The translations under genes and the position numbers were made by a program. Below, in pieces: positions 1 through 12,599 of a stretch of DNA of 64,000 nucleotides (position 1 is the stretch's first letter; every line of letters begins with the position of its first letter). The notes under the pieces were generated by a model. That model was not told the origin of the DNA and made no database searches. It saw only the letters and a program-made list of their open reading frames with translations. The DNA is taken from positions 508,501-572,500 of the forward strand of contig JAWDGP010001389.1 in the NCBI GenBank assembly GCA_033675545.1, read 5' to 3'. Source of the stretch: Elysia crispata. Lineage: Eukaryota; Mollusca; Gastropoda; Plakobranchidae.

Positions 1-745
1 GAGAGCAGTTTTTAAAACACATTCCCAATGTCCAGCCTGACAAAATAAAGAGAATCATGGTATACATGCCCTCAAAGAAGATGGAGAATGGAGAAACAAG
101 GAAATGATTCTTTGATATAGCTTATCCACAACGTCAAATTTCACGCTTTCTGGCACACTAGTACGAAGGACGAGCCCTCATCAGGCAAGGCGAGGTGATA
201 CACTTGGTACTATAGTAGTTAAATCGTTTGAGCTTTTGACTGGCAATATGGAGGTCCAAGTTTAGTTTATAGCTCGATCATCTTACCTTTTTTTTGCTTC
301 ACGGAATGCGACTCTATCCATAATAAGGGAAATTTAGGGGACGTAATACTAACCAAAGACTATAAAGCTTGAACCTGGGTTTTTTTTTTGTTTCAAAATG
401 ACCTCGAGCCGACAACTGACAACGTTTGAAAGAGTCAACGTGGCCGCTGTATCTTGCATCCACTGGACATTTTTTTTTTTTTAAATCCAACGAGCCACCG
501 AGTTAATAAAGACAATGTGAAAATCAATGAGAAGGGGAGAATTGTGGAGGGAGTGTGAGGAGGACAAAAACAATTATTATAATTACGTCTTTCTTGCATC
601 AACTAAAGCGAGTTATGGTACTTCCCGTTTTTAGCTGTAAGATGTAAAGGAGAATGGGCTGGATGGAAGACTCAAATGGCTGACAGAGAACGATCAAACA
701 TAATCATCATTACAAATTAAAAATATATATCATTGTATAGAAGCA
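1..745. other. No gene recognised
   Basis: This stretch is AT-rich with short T runs near 284 and 470. It has no open frame of convincing composition and no recognised element. It ends in the first GA microsatellite. Confidence 0.5.
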
Positions 746-747
746 GA

Positions 748-750
748 GAT

Positions 751-815
<65 letters not shown>
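748..815. repeat. (GA)n microsatellite
   Basis: A nearly pure GA run begins with a few GATA steps and ends at 814. It is one of about sixteen GA/CT tracts in the window. Confidence 0.95.
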
Positions 816-818
<3 letters not shown>

Positions 819-884
819 GTGATCCTCAATCTCTGCCCTCGCTAATTCACAGTACTAAAGTTAGATCGCTTCACGATACAGAGT

Positions 885-1031
885 CACGTGGTGTGGATTG
901 AAAGAGGAGGCGTCGACAATCAATAGCTATAAACGGTGTCGCTCTAGACCGTATTTGTCAACGCTCTCTGATTGGTCAGGTAGTAGGAAGCTTAGGAGAC
1001 GTTAAACATGTCTCAGGACTATTGATTGGTC
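885..1031. promoter_or_regulatory. E-box and paired inverted CCAAT motifs
   Basis: A perfect CACGTG E-box lies at 885-890. Two GATTGGTC motifs (inverted CCAAT) lie at about 970-977 and 1024-1031, roughly 54 bp apart. The second overlaps the palindrome GGTCTAGACC. CCAAT pairs of this kind are known from promoters, but no transcript, TATA box or first exon was found here. Promoter function is an inference. Confidence 0.2.
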
Positions 1032-1347
1032 TAGACCAAATACAGGTGGGAGGAGCTTAACGTAGGTGTTCCGCTGTGAGAAGTTGATATAATTCACGAT
1101 GACCACATTAATTACCGGAGTATTTTTTGCGTCGATAGTAAAAGTCTTACTCGAGAGTGGTGAAAAAGTTTCCCCCAAAAAAAAACAAAAGTAATATCTG
1201 AGGCGCCCAGTCCTGTTCGTAACAAATCAACTGAGCAATGTGAGGAGTGAAAGCCACAGAAATGCTCACAAACAAGCTTTACAAAATAGAACTACTTCAT
1301 AGTTCTAAGAGCTAGAAGATCAACACTATTGCTGACTCGTATACACT

Positions 1348-1480
<133 letters not shown>

Positions 1481-1484
1481 CCAT

Positions 1485-2240
1485 CCAAAAGTGCTCTACT
1501 CACTAATCTAACACCAGTCAAAAATTCTACGGTATAAACATCGAGGTTCTGAGATAAACATGTCAATTTTTCCACGCCCTCTTGTGAATTTCCTCCCTAC
1601 CATTTCTCTCAATTGCGTATTCTTCTGCTGCTTCCACAAGTATTGTTCTTTTTCTTTCTCAATCACTTGATAATTTTCGAAGTTTCTGTGGAGGAAACAA
1701 AAGCATGCCAGGGCTCAGCACTTGAAAATTTTTCCGCGTATGTCACGCTCTGGTGTACAAAATGTATGCAACAATGGTCCTCTCAACAAGGACGCCACGT
1801 ATTGCCTTCTCTATTGAACGTCTGAATCTTGAGACCAAAAGCTATGTTGAAGATCGAGAATTATGGTCGATTTCAAGCCGTAAACTGTCCGCATTTGCTC
1901 TGCTTGTTTCATGCAAACCGCTGGTTTTTTTGTTTTTTTTTTCCTCTTTTTTTGTGTTTGTCATTGTGTGTAAGATATAAAATTTCACAAAGTATTATGC
2001 AACCTAAAAAATATCTTCTTAAGTACTTCAAAACATCGTGCGAGCTAGTAGTAAGATATGACAAACCTTTTCACCCAACACTGAGAGGCATGGGCTGGGT
2101 CGGATTATGCTAGAAAATACAAAAATATTCTGTAAAATGTTTTGAGCACCAAAATCCTGTAAGGAAAAAAAACCAGAACGTTCATTGCTCGATGAATTAT
2201 GACATTGCGCATAAACTCTGCATGTATTACTTCAGTATTC
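1485..2240. other. No gene recognised
   Basis: This is AT-rich single-copy DNA with T runs. Short open frames occur but show no domain, no signal and no biased codon use. Confidence 0.5.
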
Positions 2241-2241
2241 T

Positions 2242-2474
<233 letters not shown>

Positions 2475-2587
2475 ACATCACCAGTCAGCAACTCAACACA
2501 TGTGTTCAGACCAAGTTGAAGATTTTCCCTCATCCACACTCTGCTGGATTGAAGAAGTGTTGGGCAAGGCACGGAAAAAGAGAACAA

Positions 2588-2612
2588 AAAGAAAGAAAGA
2601 AAGAAAGAAGGA

Positions 2613-2708
<96 letters not shown>

Positions 2709-2721
2709 GATAATAATGATA

Positions 2722-2787
<66 letters not shown>
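2588..2787. repeat. (GAAA)n then (GAT)n microsatellite
   Basis: A GAAA run at 2588-2609 leads into about 170 bp of ATG/GAT repeats, interrupted once near 2707-2724 by AAT-type steps. Poly-Met, poly-Ser and poly-His open frames over it are repeat artefacts. Confidence 0.95.
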
Positions 2788-2789
<2 letters not shown>

Positions 2790-2799
2790 GGAAAGTAGA

Positions 2800-3575
2800 C
2801 GAAAAGACTACGGAGGAAAATGAAGAAACAGTGAAGGAATAAGTTGAGGTTGAAAGATTTCGACAAGAAAGAGAGAATTTTATTTCTGAATTAGCAGGAA
2901 GTCTAAACAATGAGGATATCGTTGAGAAAAATACAAACAGGAGGCTATTAAATTAATTACTCCGATAATATTCTCATAAAATCTTTGGCTTAGAGTAGGT
3001 GGTAGCTTGGGGAGGCCATAACTTCATTACTGGTTTATATTATACAGATACATTCCCCGCTCGCTTTTGAGATGGTGTAGTCAAAGCGTGAGATAATAAA
3101 TATTAATTAGGTGATTAATTTGCGTCAATAATTGTTTGGTTATACTGATAGTCTTCAAACTGTCTATCATAAACCAGAACCAGCTCCTTATGGCGAGATA
3201 GTTTTTACATCCACGGGTTTACTGGTTCACTACAAGATGTGTGACGTGGAATGTTCTGACTGTGTTAGTACAGCATGAGCTGATGGTGAAAACACTTATC
3301 CGGATTGAGCAAGTTCTTGTTATAAACAGCTTTATTTTTAAAAACAATACGAATAGCGCACATATAACACCCAGGATGGTGACCTCAAAAGTGTTCCTCA
3401 TTAAATCTCATCAGCAGCACAGGAAACAAAAATAAGGTGTGTAAAGCCGAGCATAAAATCTTCAACAAAAAGCGTTTTTCTCGTAAACATTACTTCCAAA
3501 TCGGTCTTGTTCTTATTCAGTTTGCCCTGACAGAAAAAAAAAATAGGGATTGGCGGATAGAGAACTATAGGTAGG
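2800..3575. other. No gene recognised
   Basis: This is AT-rich DNA. Two overlapping opposite-strand open frames of about 60 codons near 3220-3435 show no recognisable domain. Confidence 0.45.
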
Positions 3576-3579
3576 TGGG

Positions 3580-3581
3580 TG

Positions 3582-3625
<44 letters not shown>

Positions 3626-3630
3626 TAGAC

Positions 3631-3673
<43 letters not shown>

Positions 3674-3775
3674 AAGATAGGTAGATAGATAGCTATAGAG
3701 GGGGAGAGAGGGGAGGGGCAGAAAAAAAAAGAAAGAGAAAATGATAGAGGGAGGTAGGCAGAGAGATAGAGAGTG
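3580..3775. repeat. (GACA)n/(GATA)n compound microsatellite
   Basis: GATA steps, a GACA block (about 3592-3627), then a GATA block to about 3690 are followed by a GGGAGA-rich purine stretch to 3775. Confidence 0.92.
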
Positions 3776-3779
3776 AACA

Positions 3780-4895
3780 ACCAAATATTTACTTGTCTCA
3801 TGAAGAAGACCTCAGGCATAGCTTCAACTCGTATCTCTCGGTCAATAACGCCATTTAGGAGGGCTACAGTTCTACTTCTAGCAGTAGCGACGCTAAGCTT
3901 CGCTATCTCCTAATTCTGGTATGTAAATCCTGGCCAGTGACACCCCTCGCCTACGTGAATATGTAATGAGCGTTCGATTGGACGCTGAATGGTGTCCAGT
4001 GTGCGTGGAGGGGCAACATCTTCACTATCGGATACATCGCCAGCGAGGTGACAGCTTACTACAAATCTATCGATATGGAGAGGATGATGGCAGTCCGCAC
4101 AGAAAAACTAACCTGCAGTAATCTCCTCCAGTTAGAATCACACAGCTTCACAGCTGGGCCCCCCCCGGGACGGCATGTCAGATGTACGCTCTTATTCGCC
4201 ACACAACAACAATACGCAATATAGTACACAATGTCATGACAAGTGAAATCAAGTACAGATTTTTTTTTGGTCGCATTAAGTTGGATGTGGCGGTCAAATT
4301 GTAAAAAAAATCTCCAAAAAATTAGATTATCGAAAGCAGCTCAACTCTGGTTGATAAAGTCAGGACCATTCGCCTTGATCCATTGATTGTGGTCGTTTAC
4401 AGATTGGTCTGATGCAAGGTTTACATCGAAGATTATCAAATCACATGGATTCCATCATAGCACCAGCTCTAAAAATTGTCAAGTTGTGAGCTCAGAAAAG
4501 CGTTCATTGCCAGTGATAACAATGTCAACAAAAAATGGTTAAGTGAGTTAGAGGGGGCAAACAACGATATAGAGACTAAAGCCCACTGCCAACGTTGGTC
4601 AAATCTTAGAGATTTTCACGAGAGGTGAAGAGTCAAGCCGAGATGGATTAAGAGATACATCTGGTTAGAGCATCGTCGCCTACCGTGATCATTGACCATT
4701 TCCGATGAGGGCTAATCCCGGCGTCAAGGTCAGTGGGTCAAGCCACTGTTTAACTTGCGGCCAATGGCTACTCAAAACCAGTTTGAATATCGTATTTTAT
4801 TAGAAGATGCTATTTTAAAATATGTTCATTGTATGATTAAAATAATTAAAAGGTCGGTGAGTTGGAAGTCATAGGAGTGAACTTACACGTCCCAT
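3780..4895. other. No gene recognised
   Basis: A plus-strand frame at roughly 3990-4220 is open for about 75-90 codons and has moderately balanced composition. It matches no family I know and has no clear splice sites. The rest is AT-rich with A/T homopolymers near 4261 and 4303. Confidence 0.4.
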
Positions 4896-4901
4896 CCTCG
4901 T

Positions 4902-4928
4902 ATCTCTGTCTGTCTGTCTCTGTCTCTC

Positions 4929-5017
<89 letters not shown>

Positions 5018-5040
5018 GCTCCGCATCTTTCTGTCTCCTG
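4902..5040. repeat. (TCTG)/(CT)n microsatellite
   Basis: TCTG and CT steps lead into a CT run of about 75 bp ending near 5013, then imperfect CT-rich DNA. Confidence 0.95.
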
Positions 5041-5351
5041 TTGTCTCTCTCCTCCTGGTCTCCCAACTCCTGGTCCTTCAGAAAGGGCATGATGTTGAAG
5101 CCTCTTAAACGTCTTCTGGTATTCAGAATGTTCTACTAATTGGCAAAAGATTCCCAGATCTAGATAGATTCCTAGATAGTGCTGACCCAGTTATGCGCCA
5201 TGAAAACTGTTTTCAGCCACAGTTGTATGAAGGTTGTGCCCTATAGCTATTAGATAACGTTGAACATTGCCGTGAAAAGAATATATAGTAATCCTCTATC
5301 GCATATTGCATAAATACTGTTTGAGGCGTTCAACACGAGATGTATTTTTAC

Positions 5352-6470
5352 GCATGAGGTTGCATTGTCGTTTCATATCGTACACCGATGAGGTTGTGCC
5401 GTCGTTTCTTAGCGTATAATTATCACCCTCGACATAAGGATGTCCGTCGTTTCATATCATAAATATATTAAGTCGCCCATACTTGAGGTTGTGCCGCTGT
5501 TTCATATCATAAATATATTATATCGTCCATACATGAGGTTGTGCAGTTAACGTTGTTTCATATCATAAATATATTATATCGTCCATACATGAGGTTGTGC
5601 CGTTAACGTTGTTTCATATCATAAATATATTAAATCGCCCATACATGTGGATGTGCCGTTGTTTCATATCATAAATATATTAAATCGCCCATACATGAGG
5701 TTGTGCCGTTGTTTCATATCATAAATATATTAAATCGCCCATACATGAGGTTGTGCCATTGTTTCATATCGTAAATATATTATATCGCCCATACATGAGG
5801 TTGTGCCGTTGTTTCATATCATAAATATATTATATCGCCCATACATGAGGTTGTGCCGTTGTTTCATATCATAAATATATTATATCGCCCATACATGAGG
5901 TTGTGCAGTTAACGTTGTTTCATATCATAAATATATTATATCGCCCATACATGAGGTTGTGCCGTTGTTTCATATCATAAATATATTATATCGCCCATAC
6001 ATGAGGTTGTGCCATTGTTTCATATCATAAATATATTATATCGCCCATGCATGAGGTTGCGCCGTTGTTTCATATCATAAATATATTATATCGCCCATAC
6101 ATGAGGTTGTGCCGTTGTTTCATATCATAAATATATTATATCGCCCATACATGAGGTTGCGCCGTTGTTTCATATCATAAATATATTATATCGCCCATAC
6201 ATGAGGTTGTGCCGTTGTTTCATATCATAAATATATTATATCGCCCATACATGAGGTTGCGCCGTTGTTTCATATCATAAATATATTATATCGCCCATAC
6301 ATGAGGTTGTGCCGTTGTTTCATATCGTATATCGCCCATACATGAGGTTGTGCCGTTGTTTCATATCGTATATCGCCCATACATGAGGTTGTGCCGTTGT
6401 TTCATATCGTATATCGCCCATACATGAGGTTGTGCCGTTGTTTCATATCGTATATCGCCAACTACATAAG
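5352..6470. repeat. 50-bp minisatellite, about 23 units
   Basis: Tandem units contain the core GAGGTTGTGCCGTTGTTTCA followed by an AT-rich segment and ATCGCCCATA. The first units (5352-5520) are diverged and irregular. The middle units are near identical at 50 bp, and some carry an extra segment reading GCAGTTAACGTTG. The last four units (about 6302-6465) are shortened to about 41 bp by loss of the AT-rich segment. This is a graded array, with decay at one edge and a deletion variant amplified at the other. It is not coding. Confidence 0.95.
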
Positions 6471-6474
6471 GTTT

Positions 6475-8515
6475 TACGGAAGAGAGGCACGTGGGTGAAT
6501 TACAAAAGATATCAATATCAAAGACCAAGGCGAGAGTTAAGGAAAAAAATAAAAAAAATAAAAAATAAAAAAGAATAAGGAAAATAATTTTCGATATAAA
6601 ACTCTCCCGCTCTTTCTGCGACACGAACCATTTCAGTTGTGCACACATTTATTATCGAAACTAGTTCTACTTCTTATTTTTACATATCACCAGTTTATGT
6701 TTCGAATTTTTCCTTTGCCATCCTCTTCCAAAACCAACAGTTTTTTTTTGTTTTTGTTTTTTTGTTTTTTTTTCTAAATCTTGCAAATATAAGTTTAAAC
6801 CACTAGCTCTATCCAGAGAGATAGAGGGTCGACTGACACCATAGAGGAGAAACTATCTCAAAGCAACTTGTACAGAACGAATGGATGGAAACGTGACACA
6901 ACTCTGTCTAGAGAAACTCCTGGAGAGATAAAAAATATTATAATACATGTAACCTAATTTCAGCGCATCTTCCCTGTGGCTTAAGTTAAACGTTTGCAGA
7001 GTTACTTGCAAGTACTTTTAGTTCAGATAAAACCGCTTGAGTTTTGTGCATCTGGTTTTATCTTCATGACATTGGTTTCGTCATACCAATAATTTCAACC
7101 GAATTCAGATTTCAGTCAATGTTAGACGCCTGCGTTTAGCTCTTATGACACATAGAAAGTAGAGACAAAAATTGCACCTCGAGAAATAAGAAGTTTGCCT
7201 CGTTAGTGATCAGAAATAAATGATTTCTTTAATATTGATATATTCGACAGTGTAGCGTTATCTTCACCCCCACCAGTCAACCCTCTTCGTCTCACCGCCA
7301 TTCCTCATGGCGCGAAGCACAATATAATAGTAATGATAGACGTTGGGTGTTTTTAAGTCGTTCTCCGACAAGCTTGGCTAGATTTCACAAGATTAAATTT
7401 TCTCTAAGGCTATAGTTGAACCTGCAGTATAAACGTGCAAACAGTTTGGTGAGGATATAAAAGACACCGCGAGCAGTTTCGGCCGTCCTCGCCCACACAA
7501 GATATAAACAGGAAAGTAAGGAAAGCTGAGAGCCCGGCTTAGGATCAACAACAACACAGACAGTTTTGATGATGATGTGTTGCACCAGGCTAATCGCGTT
7601 TAGCATTGTGCTCCGTTCAGATTGCTCTCGGGTAAGACAATGTTTTTCAAACACGGGCATAACTTTCCTGATCTAACTGACAAACTTTCGCCCTGGGAGT
7701 AGCCCTACATGCCACTCGATTGGCTGCTGAGAGTCTTGTACTGGGCACCGGTCAGAGCCTTCAAAAAGCGGTCGGTTTGGTGTAGCAGTAATCTCGGTGG
7801 GCTACAATGATAATAATCGACGCTTTGTTAGAGCCAGCTCTCTGACTCTCTTTCTCCAACACTCCTGTGAAACACTGATAACACACGATAAATGATCGCA
7901 TTCAACATAACTGGTCTTTCACAGACATTACAATTGGGACGAAAAGCATCCTGTCTTGAAAGCTACAGGACGCATCTACAATAGTGGAGCGAAACATCAC
8001 ATGGATGCCTGTTTTACACAGGGTAAAATAGACCATCTAGGGTAATAAGATTGGCAGCAATGACAACGAAGATGCTTAAGATGATGAGGAAAACACTGAT
8101 GATAATGAAGATCATGAGGGTAAATTCTGAGGGCGATCATGATCCACTAAAGATGACGATAGTAGTGGTGGTCATAGTGACAGGCCGGCGTCATTTTGTT
8201 GGTGGTGGTGGAGGTGGAAGTAGTGGTGAAAACACAGTGAGCATGATACATCTATTTTTTTTTTATATATTTCGTTTTACTTAAATGTTCAAATACCCAT
8301 TTTTATGATATATTTTGTGGAAAGGGCTTATCATTTTGGACAGTTGCATTTTAAAAAAAATATAATTAGACCAAACAGAAAAAAAGCTTATCAAAAAAGA
8401 GTCATTTTAGATGAAAGAAAATTATGAGTGTCAAACATAACATGGCGAGCTGTGGAAGTGGTGGAGAAGCCAGAGAGTTCCGTCCCTCCTAACGTTTTGA
8501 CGTGTCTACAAAAAG
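6475..8515. other. No gene recognised
   Basis: A-rich AAAAT repeats occur at about 6540-6592 and T/GT homopolymers near 6740-6775. A GAT/GGT-rich low-complexity stretch lies at about 8050-8240. No gene, RNA or known mobile element was recognised. Confidence 0.5.
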
Positions 8516-8520
8516 TTTAC

Positions 8521-8634
8521 CTGGTTCATCTGAGAGCGTTCCGCGGGGCATGTAGAAGAAGTCGTACTTGGGGTCTGGGTACAGCTGTTGAGGCATTATG
8601 GGGCAGTGCAGGTCCATTCTCACTGGCTGGAGTA
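8521..8634 (-). CDS. Candidate internal exon, gene unknown
   Basis: On the minus strand a short segment has the look of a real exon. It carries a balanced peptide (including LYPDPKYDFFYMPRG) with G/C-ending codons such as CTG, GAC, TTC and CCC, in otherwise AT-rich DNA. It ends exactly at a donor, CCAG|GTAAAC, at 8520-8519. An upstream acceptor can be placed at GCCCCAAG|TA (8636-8635), giving 114 bp with phase 1 at both ends. A second choice is CCAG|TTG at 8646-8645. Upstream, the frame meets a stop about 15 codons before ATGGAC, as expected for an intron. I do not recognise the protein. The exon candidate at 43574-44096 on the same strand ends in phase 1 and could in principle splice to this one. 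The weak point is the acceptor, which has a poor pyrimidine tract. Confidence 0.4.
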
Positions 8635-8644
8635 CTTGGGGCAA

Positions 8645-10815
8645 CTGGACATCGCTTTAGATCAAAACTTTTCGGTAGTCAAAATGTCCAAATTGTGTGT
8701 GGACAGGAGTCCAGGATAATAGTAGATATTCTGTTGTCTGAATAGTTGCAGAGTCGAGGATAATGGGAACTACTGTTCTGCTTTCTAAATAATTATGTAA
8801 TTGTAAACTAAGGATTATTGTTCTTCTTTCCGTTTAGTGCTTGAATTTCACCAAGGATGAAGAAAAATTAGAACCTGTGTCGATCAGCACTGAAGGCGTC
8901 TACAAAGCTTACTGACCCTGGGCGAGTCACTTCATGGAGACAGTATCTCATTAATACAACATCGAAAACTTACACTATGTCGGTGCGACAAGATGTGAGG
9001 AAATTGTCAAGAAAACCCAAGTTTTCTAAACAGTTCGACTGTGTTTCTCTACAACTTATACAAACCTTCGCGTGAGACAGTTATAGAACTAGTTAATGTT
9101 TCAACTCTAACTAATCAGCGACCGCGATACTATGCCTGTAATTTGAAGGAGAATAAAAAATAAATTCTCCATTGATAGATGAGAAAAAGAAATACAACAG
9201 AAATACAAGTATTACAGAAAATATTTAGAGTAAGCTATTTTTGGCCTGACACAGATAACGAAAGCACACATTTAAAAATCTTCTGATTGCGAAAGAATGC
9301 TGCAATGCTTATTCGATCTAATCAATTGTTACGGGGGAAAAAAACCGCAAGAACAAGATAGAGCGTGAAAAAAGCAAGCCACACGGTGACGCGTTAATCA
9401 GCTGGCGTTGGGTGGTGCGCAATCTTCAGTGAATGGAAACCTGAGCTGTGTGCAGCCAGCCTAATCTCTGATGATCCTTGAGGTGATACCTCAAGCACTT
9501 CACTCCCTTTAGACATCATATTCATCAAACTACAATGCTATATAGACACACATTCTTTAAAAGAAAAGGCCCATTATTGCCTTGGGGTTTTAAATTTTCG
9601 TTCCAGTCGCTAATTACTTCCAGATCTATTTAAAAAAAAAGAAAAAAGATAAATTCGTCTTAAATTTATGATTTTCGGAAAATGATTCGAGTTTTAGTCT
9701 TTTTCCCGGTCCGTGAGATTGAAGACCTAATGTTAGACAGTCGAATGAAAACTTCCTCAACTCCAGCATTTTGGCCATCGAGGTATCACCCCATACTGGC
9801 ATAAGAGACATAATTTTAGTTGACATCTGGAAACAAACTTCCCTTTAGGTCTCACGGGGGTTAGATCTACTAGCGTTCCAGGATTTACTTTTTAAACACT
9901 GTTTTAAGTAATTCGTTGGCAAAAAGTTTCTACCGTTTAAACGAAATGTCTACACAGTTGCATAGATCAGTTACACGAATTGAAACCCGTGTGTCGAAAT
10001 TGTCAAACACAATATCTGCATTTAATTAAATGATTAAATAAAACGATCGATGGATATATAGAAGTCAGGTGTTAACAATATATAACTATGTAAACAAAAT
10101 AAATAAGTAAAAAACGGAAAAATAAGTACGGAAAATGTAGAATAGAACGTTTCTTCTGTCCCCGAATATAAACTCTTTCTTAGTCACACGCTATTTACAA
10201 AGAAAATTACTTAAATTTAGAATGCAGTGCTTCAAAGAATTGTCAAAAAGTATTGAACATTTCTGTGCTACTAAAAACTTTAACTAATATAATAAAATCG
10301 GCAGAACACAAAGCCACATTTCGGTTGAGTGACACTGCTATCAGATCTCTCGATCTCCTAACTGACAGCTCCACTATCAGTCAAGCATCTCAATCTAGAT
10401 CGAATTAAGAGATTAATCAGCCAGTGCTTACTGCAGACTTAATCAGCAGTTTCAACATGTAAAGAAGTCAGGCAGCTGACTACTGAGCCTTTTATACGCC
10501 TTGCTCTACTCCGTCTGCTTAAAGATAACGCTCGTTTTTCGTTTTCAGAAATAAAAGATTTCAACAATAGAAGGTCCGCTTAAGAGCAATATCGCAACGA
10601 TGCTCAATGTGGAGCTTTTCATTTTTACTCTCAACTTTTTTTTCTTTTTACTCTTTGTTTTATACTTCCCTTCAATTAGTTGAAGGAAAGCTTTGTTAAA
10701 TTAAAACCAGTGTATAACAGACTCTCTTAAACTTATATCATTTCAAGATTTCAATCTTAGTGACTGTTGGCAACACATACTGGGATTGAAAGGTGATCAG
10801 AGCTTATAACAGCTG
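8645..10815. other. No gene recognised
   Basis: This is AT-rich DNA. Around 8710-8840 three weakly similar segments resembling AGGATAAT...TTCTG...TTC recur at roughly 50-bp spacing and may be an old tandem repeat. Nothing else was recognised. Confidence 0.45.
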
Positions 10816-10819
10816 AGCC

Positions 10820-11280
10820 ATTGCAAAATATTCCTTTTATCTAGATGGAAAGCTTGTGCGGTATGCATTTTCAACAGAAGTAGATATATAATGAGTAATA
10901 TCAATGCATTCCCTTTTATAAGAATGGGCAGCTTGTGGCGCAACAATCTTCAAAAGACAGAGAGATATACTGAGGTGCTGCAATGTTTTCCTACTATCCG
11001 ATCTGAAGACGTGAGTGGCATCATCCAACTTCCACAAAACGGGGTATACTGAATCCTTGCGATGCATTCTTCTTATTCAAATGGACAGCTTGTGCGGCAT
11101 CCACAAAGAGAGGTATACTGAGTAATTTCAATGTGCTCAACAGTATACGGTTGGACAGCTTGTGCGACATAAAAATTCACTCAAAAGACATTATACCGAG
11201 CCGTTGCAATAAAGTACCTATTATCTGGATGGATAGCTTATACGTCATCCATTTTCCATAGAAGGAGATAGTGCAATATT
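10820..11280. repeat. Diverged tandem repeat of about 77 bp, about 6 units
   Basis: Segments reading like TGGACAGCTTGTGCGGCAT, then a CAAAAGA-type stretch, then TATACTGAG and a CAATG block recur near 10850, 10925, 11000, 11080, 11150 and 11230. Spacing is about 68-80 bp. Units differ by many substitutions and small indels, so this is much older than the other arrays in the window. Confidence 0.7.
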
Positions 11281-11438
11281 GATTGGCCTTTTCTAACTCC
11301 TGATTATCGGCTCCTTGAAACTTGGAGAGTTTTCTAGCTGACTAAACCGGCAGAGGCGGTGTGTTCTAGTGATAGGATACACATCTTTAATCACAATCAC
11401 TCAGAAAAATGGCGAAACACCACACTTCTACGTCTATA

Positions 11439-11441
<3 letters not shown>

Positions 11442-11524
<83 letters not shown>
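11442..11524. repeat. (GA)n microsatellite
   Basis: About 80 bp of pure GA, followed by imperfect GA-rich DNA to about 11620. Confidence 0.95.
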
Positions 11525-11528
<4 letters not shown>

Positions 11529-11629
11529 AGATAACAAAAGAGAGGGATGTTAGAGAGTGGATGAGAAAAAGCCAGAGAGAAAGAACGAAAGGAGACAGGA
11601 GAGGGGATGGAGAGACTGCTAGACACACA

Positions 11630-12505
11630 CATATATATATGTTACCTTTGATAATAAAATACCTTCATCCTACCCTTTTCCCCTTTGTCCACCTCTTGTA
11701 CCTCTTTCCTGGCGTAATTAATATTTACAAAACGATATAAGGAACAGAATGATGCCTCTCTCAGTTTTGCGCCCTCCGCTCTTCCCACATACACTTACAA
11801 ACAAACCTTGGGCAATACAAAAAGGCTTTAAGTCTTACAGTAAAAAAATGCTTGATTACGTGCCCCAGGGCTAAGAGCAGCAAAGAGCACACCAAGGCAG
11901 GTACAGGGATGAGAAATATCTGCGGAAGAAATTTAGATCGGCCGTTCTTTATACTGTCATTCCTAGTTTCTCTTGGAACTAATTCTGTTTTCTCAAAGCA
12001 GCAATACTAATATTGTAAATTCCATACATATGACCTCGCGGAAATTTGGAAGGTAGCGAAAATTATTTCACTTAAAGCCTTCATGAACTATATTTATCGC
12101 CTTAGTTTTCTTTACCTGTCGTTCAACTCTAATACATATATATATATGATGTAACAACTTCAAATGTAGGTTTCGGTGGTAGGGTAAGATAGGCCTCTAT
12201 TTTAATAAGCCCTTATCACAACTTTCTCACAGTAGAGTCAAGATTGAGTGCACTATAATTATAGCTTAAATAAATAAAGCCTTAGCGACTTATTTGAAAC
12301 TTGGAAAAGAAAAAAATTCTTCCGGGATCGCCAGTATTCTGACTGACTGCTCTAAAGTAGGCCACGGTGCTTCCAGTTTTATCAATGATCAAAGCGCTTC
12401 ACCCTGCCCGCCCTGAGGCCTGAGTGGCGAGCGGGCACTAGAGCGGCGGTGCCATTCACTCGCCTCCAGAACGGGTGGATGAAGTGAACAGCCAGGCACG
12501 TCTGG
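11630..12505. other. No gene recognised
   Basis: This is ordinary AT-rich DNA with short TA runs near 11631 and 12139. It turns GC-rich at about 12400-12480, just beyond the 3' tail of the minus-strand LINE. Confidence 0.5.
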
Positions 12506-12506
12506 G

Positions 12507-12599
12507 TTCTCCTCCTCCTCCTCCTCCTCCTCCTCCTCCTTCTTCTTCTTCTTCTTCTTCTTCTTCTTCTTCTTCTTCTTCTTCTTCTTCTTCTTCTTC
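12507..12599 (-). repeat. (GAA)n/(GGA)n tail of the LINE
   Basis: On the minus strand, GAA repeats (12599-12541) are followed by GGA repeats (12540-12510). They directly follow the last recognisable LINE codons. A simple-repeat 3' tail is typical of several non-LTR families, so I read this as the element's tail, possibly lengthened by slippage. Confidence 0.75.

Noticed and set aside
5352-6470. CRISPR-like repeat-spacer array
   Set aside because: Units are contiguous and similar along their whole length, with no unique spacers, in a eukaryotic context.
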